Position numbers and translations under genes: made by a program. Positions 15,121-16,472 of a stretch of DNA of 16,472 bases are shown piece by piece. The DNA lies in the NCBI GenBank assembly GCA_002348585.1, contig DEBO01000007.1, positions 3,561-20,032 on the forward strand, in the 5' to 3' direction. The notes under the pieces are model-generated. The model was not told the DNA's origin. It did not search any database and was given only the letters and a program-made list of their open reading frames with translations. The stretch is from Alphaproteobacteria bacterium UBA2954 (GTDB lineage Bacteria > Pseudomonadota > Alphaproteobacteria > Puniceispirillales > Puniceispirillaceae). The stretch's first letter is position 1. Each line of letters begins with the position of its first letter.

Positions 15121-15137
15121 TTGACAAGGGGTGTCAA
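15121..15137. promoter_or_regulatory. Inverted repeat, possible operator
   Basis: TTGACA, five bases, TGTCAA forms a perfect 17-base interrupted palindrome, about 80 bases before the helicase start. The left arm also reads as a consensus minus-35 hexamer, but there is no fitting minus-10 box 17 bases further on. It could be a repressor site or a small hairpin. Confidence 0.3.
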
Positions 15138-15206
15138 GCTGTGCGGTTGTCATCCTGCCCAGCTGTTTTAATCTGCCCACCTTTTCCTGTCCTGTCTGCA
15201 TGTTTT

Positions 15207-15212
15207 TATAAT
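15207..15212 (+). promoter_or_regulatory. Minus-10 box directly before the helicase start
   Basis: A perfect TATAAT lies four bases before the ATG at 15217. Transcription would begin within a few bases of the ATG, giving a leaderless messenger. The region at minus-35 (about 15184-15189, TTCCTG) is only a partial match. Confidence 0.4.
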
Positions 15213-15216
15213 CCTC

Positions 15217-16472
15217 ATGTCCTTTGCCTGTTTATCATCTTCAGCCCTTGTGAAATGTGTTCTGGGCCCCACCAATACAGGCAAGACCTTTTATGCGATG
15301 GATCGGATGCTGGGATATGCCTCTGGCATGGCTGGCTTTCCTCTGCGGCTGTTAGCGCGTGAAAATTATGACAAGCTGGTCGCTCGCCTGGGTCCGTCTC
15401 AGGTCGCGCTGATTACGGGTGAGGAAAAACTGGTTCCGTCGAATGCCCGTTATTTCTGCTGCACGGTGGAGGCGATGCCTCTTGAACGGGATGTAGATTG
15501 TGTGGTGGTCGATGAAATTCAGCTCTGTACTGATCGCGAACGCGGCCATATCTTTACCGACAGATTGCTGCATGCTAGGGGACGACATGAAACCCTGTTT
15601 TTGGGGGCGCATACGATGCGGCCTTTGTTACATACGCTGCTGCCTGATGCGGAATTTATAAGCCGTGACCGCTTTTCTCGCCTGTCTTATGCTGGCCAGA
15701 AAAAAACAACTCGCCTGCAGAGGCGGTCTGCAATTGTCGCTTTTTCTGCAGCAGAAGTTTATCGCCTAGCTGAGCTAGTGCGCCGCCAGCGCGGTGGGGC
15801 GGCGGTGGTGATGGGGGCGCTTTCACCGCGCACCCGCAATGCCCAGGTCGAGCTGTATCAGAATGGTGATGTTGACTTCCTGATTGCCACAGATGCAATC
15901 GGCATGGGGCTAAATATGGATATTGGCCATGTTGCGTTAGCAGATGATTCCAAGTTTGATGGCCAATCCATGAGGCGTTTATCTCCAGCCGAACTGGCCC
16001 AGATTGTCGGCCGGGCGGGCCGGCACACGACAGATGGCACATTTGGTGTGACCGAAGATTGCCGCGCGCTTGAACAGGAAGTGATCGACGCGATTGAAAC
16101 ACATTATTTTCCGCCTGTACGCCAGCTATACTGGCGGGCACGCAAGCTGAATTTCAATACGCTTGATGGGTTGCTGAAATCGCTGGAGGCGGCCCCGCCT
16201 TACCCCTTTATGGTGCGCAAAGGTGATGGGGTTGACCACCTTACCCTGCAAGCCCTTGCAGATCGGTCAGATATCCACGCGCTAGCAGACAGCCCGGGCC
16301 GTCTGCGGATTTTATGGGATGTGTCGCAAATTCCCGACTTCCGAAAGACCTTAACAGATAGTCATGTGGTAATGATGGCCCGAATTTTTGACAGTCTGGC
16401 CCGTCATGGCCAGCTGGATTCGCGCTGGGTGGCTGCCCAGCTTTCGCATCTGGACAGGCTGGATGGGGATAT
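15217..16472 (+). CDS. SUV3-like ATP-dependent RNA helicase, N-terminal 418 residues
   Basis: A superfamily 2 helicase of the type related to mitochondrial SUV3, found widely in alphaproteobacteria and presumed to unwind RNA during decay or processing. Walker A is LGPTNTGKT (16-24), motif II is DEIQ (99-102, VVVDEIQLC), motif III region reads LGAHTMRP, motif V is ATDAIGMGLNMD and motif VI is QIVGRAGRH (262-270). The frame is open to the right edge of the window, so the C-terminal part, usually several hundred residues long, is missing. The ATG at 15217 has no ribosome site; no other ATG is available between it and the upstream in-frame stop near 15169, and the helicase core begins within 15 residues, so the start is likely right. 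The SUV3 label rests on strong recall of alphaproteobacterial homologues. Confidence 0.9.
   Translation, partial: MSFACLSSSALVKCVLGPTNTGKTFYAMDRMLGYASGMAGFPLRLLARENYDKLVARLGPSQVALITGEEKLVPSNARYFCCTVEAMPLERDVDCVVVDEIQLCTDRERGHIFTDRLLHARGRHETLFLGAHTMRPLLHTLLPDAEFISRDRFSRLSYAGQKKTTRLQRRSAIVAFSAAEVYRLAELVRRQRGGAAVVMGALSPRTRNAQVELYQNGDVDFLIATDAIGMGLNMDIGHVALADDSKFDGQSMRRLSPAELAQIVGRAGRHTTDGTFGVTEDCRALEQEVIDAIETHYFPPVRQLYWRARKLNFNTLDGLLKSLEAAPPYPFMVRKGDGVDHLTLQALADRSDIHALADSPGRLRILWDVSQIPDFRKTLTDSHVVMMARIFDSLARHGQLDSRWVAAQLSHLDRLDGD

Larger units (their letters stand above)
14661..15216. other. Gap between acnB and the helicase gene
   Basis: A 556-base region with no gene I can support. It begins with the acnB terminator, then a stretch where a plus-strand frame (about 14731-14916) is open but shows no family features. 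An A/T-rich block spans 14936-15005, and an inverted repeat TTGACA, AGGGG, TGTCAA lies at 15121-15137. A TATAAT box sits just before the helicase start. No tRNA or insertion sequence was seen. Confidence 0.5.

Noticed and set aside
15656..16141. A 161-residue minus-strand open frame
   Set aside because: It is antisense to the helicase core, whose motifs V and VI lie in the plus-strand frame.

Overview
The window looks like an alphaproteobacterial chromosome segment, probably from a marine lineage; SAR116-like is a guess from memory of gene families. The support is ccmABCD divergent from an aconitase, a SUV3-type RNA helicase, and a corrinoid operon carrying the small 'virulence factor' family protein. 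GC content looks moderate. I see no tRNA, rRNA, CRISPR array, insertion sequence or transposase.

Layout. 1-1274: the tail of an unrecognised gene, then a leftward pair (a GAF-domain protein followed by a small alpha/beta protein). 1455-3088: a rightward overlapping pair, dusA (tRNA dihydrouridine synthase) and yciB (inner-membrane septation protein). 3105-3890: a decayed LysR-family regulator gene of MetR type, on the minus strand, with several stops and frameshifts. 3948-9129: a five-gene rightward operon for one-carbon/corrinoid chemistry: a B12-binding protein, a 'virulence factor' family small protein, a MetF-like methylenetetrahydrofolate reductase, a methyltetrahydrofolate:corrinoid methyltransferase, and a [2Fe-2S]/ASKHA corrinoid reactivase. 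9159-11462: the leftward haem-export cluster ccmA-ccmB-ccmC-ccmD, including a 44-residue ccmD. 11463-11855: a divergent intergenic region with overlapping alternative hairpins. 11856-14660: an AcnB-type aconitase that resembles Bacteroidota homologues more than proteobacterial ones. 14661-15216: a terminator and non-coding sequence. 15217-end: the start of a SUV3-like RNA helicase, cut by the window edge.

How the genes work together. The operon carries the modules of cobalamin-dependent methionine synthase (MetH) as separate polypeptides: a folate site, a B12 carrier and a reactivation ATPase, together with the reductase that makes methyl-THF. It lacks a homocysteine-binding or methylamine-type methyltransferase, so that partner must be encoded elsewhere. 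The dead metR-like gene lies divergently beside it, which suggests the operon once answered to homocysteine-linked control and has since lost that regulator. Two operon proteins end in near-matching arginine-rich tails while the B12 carrier begins with a strongly acidic stretch, which could be a charge-based docking system. The most notable points are this split module with its tails, the regulator pseudogene, and the apparently foreign aconitase at the ccm locus.
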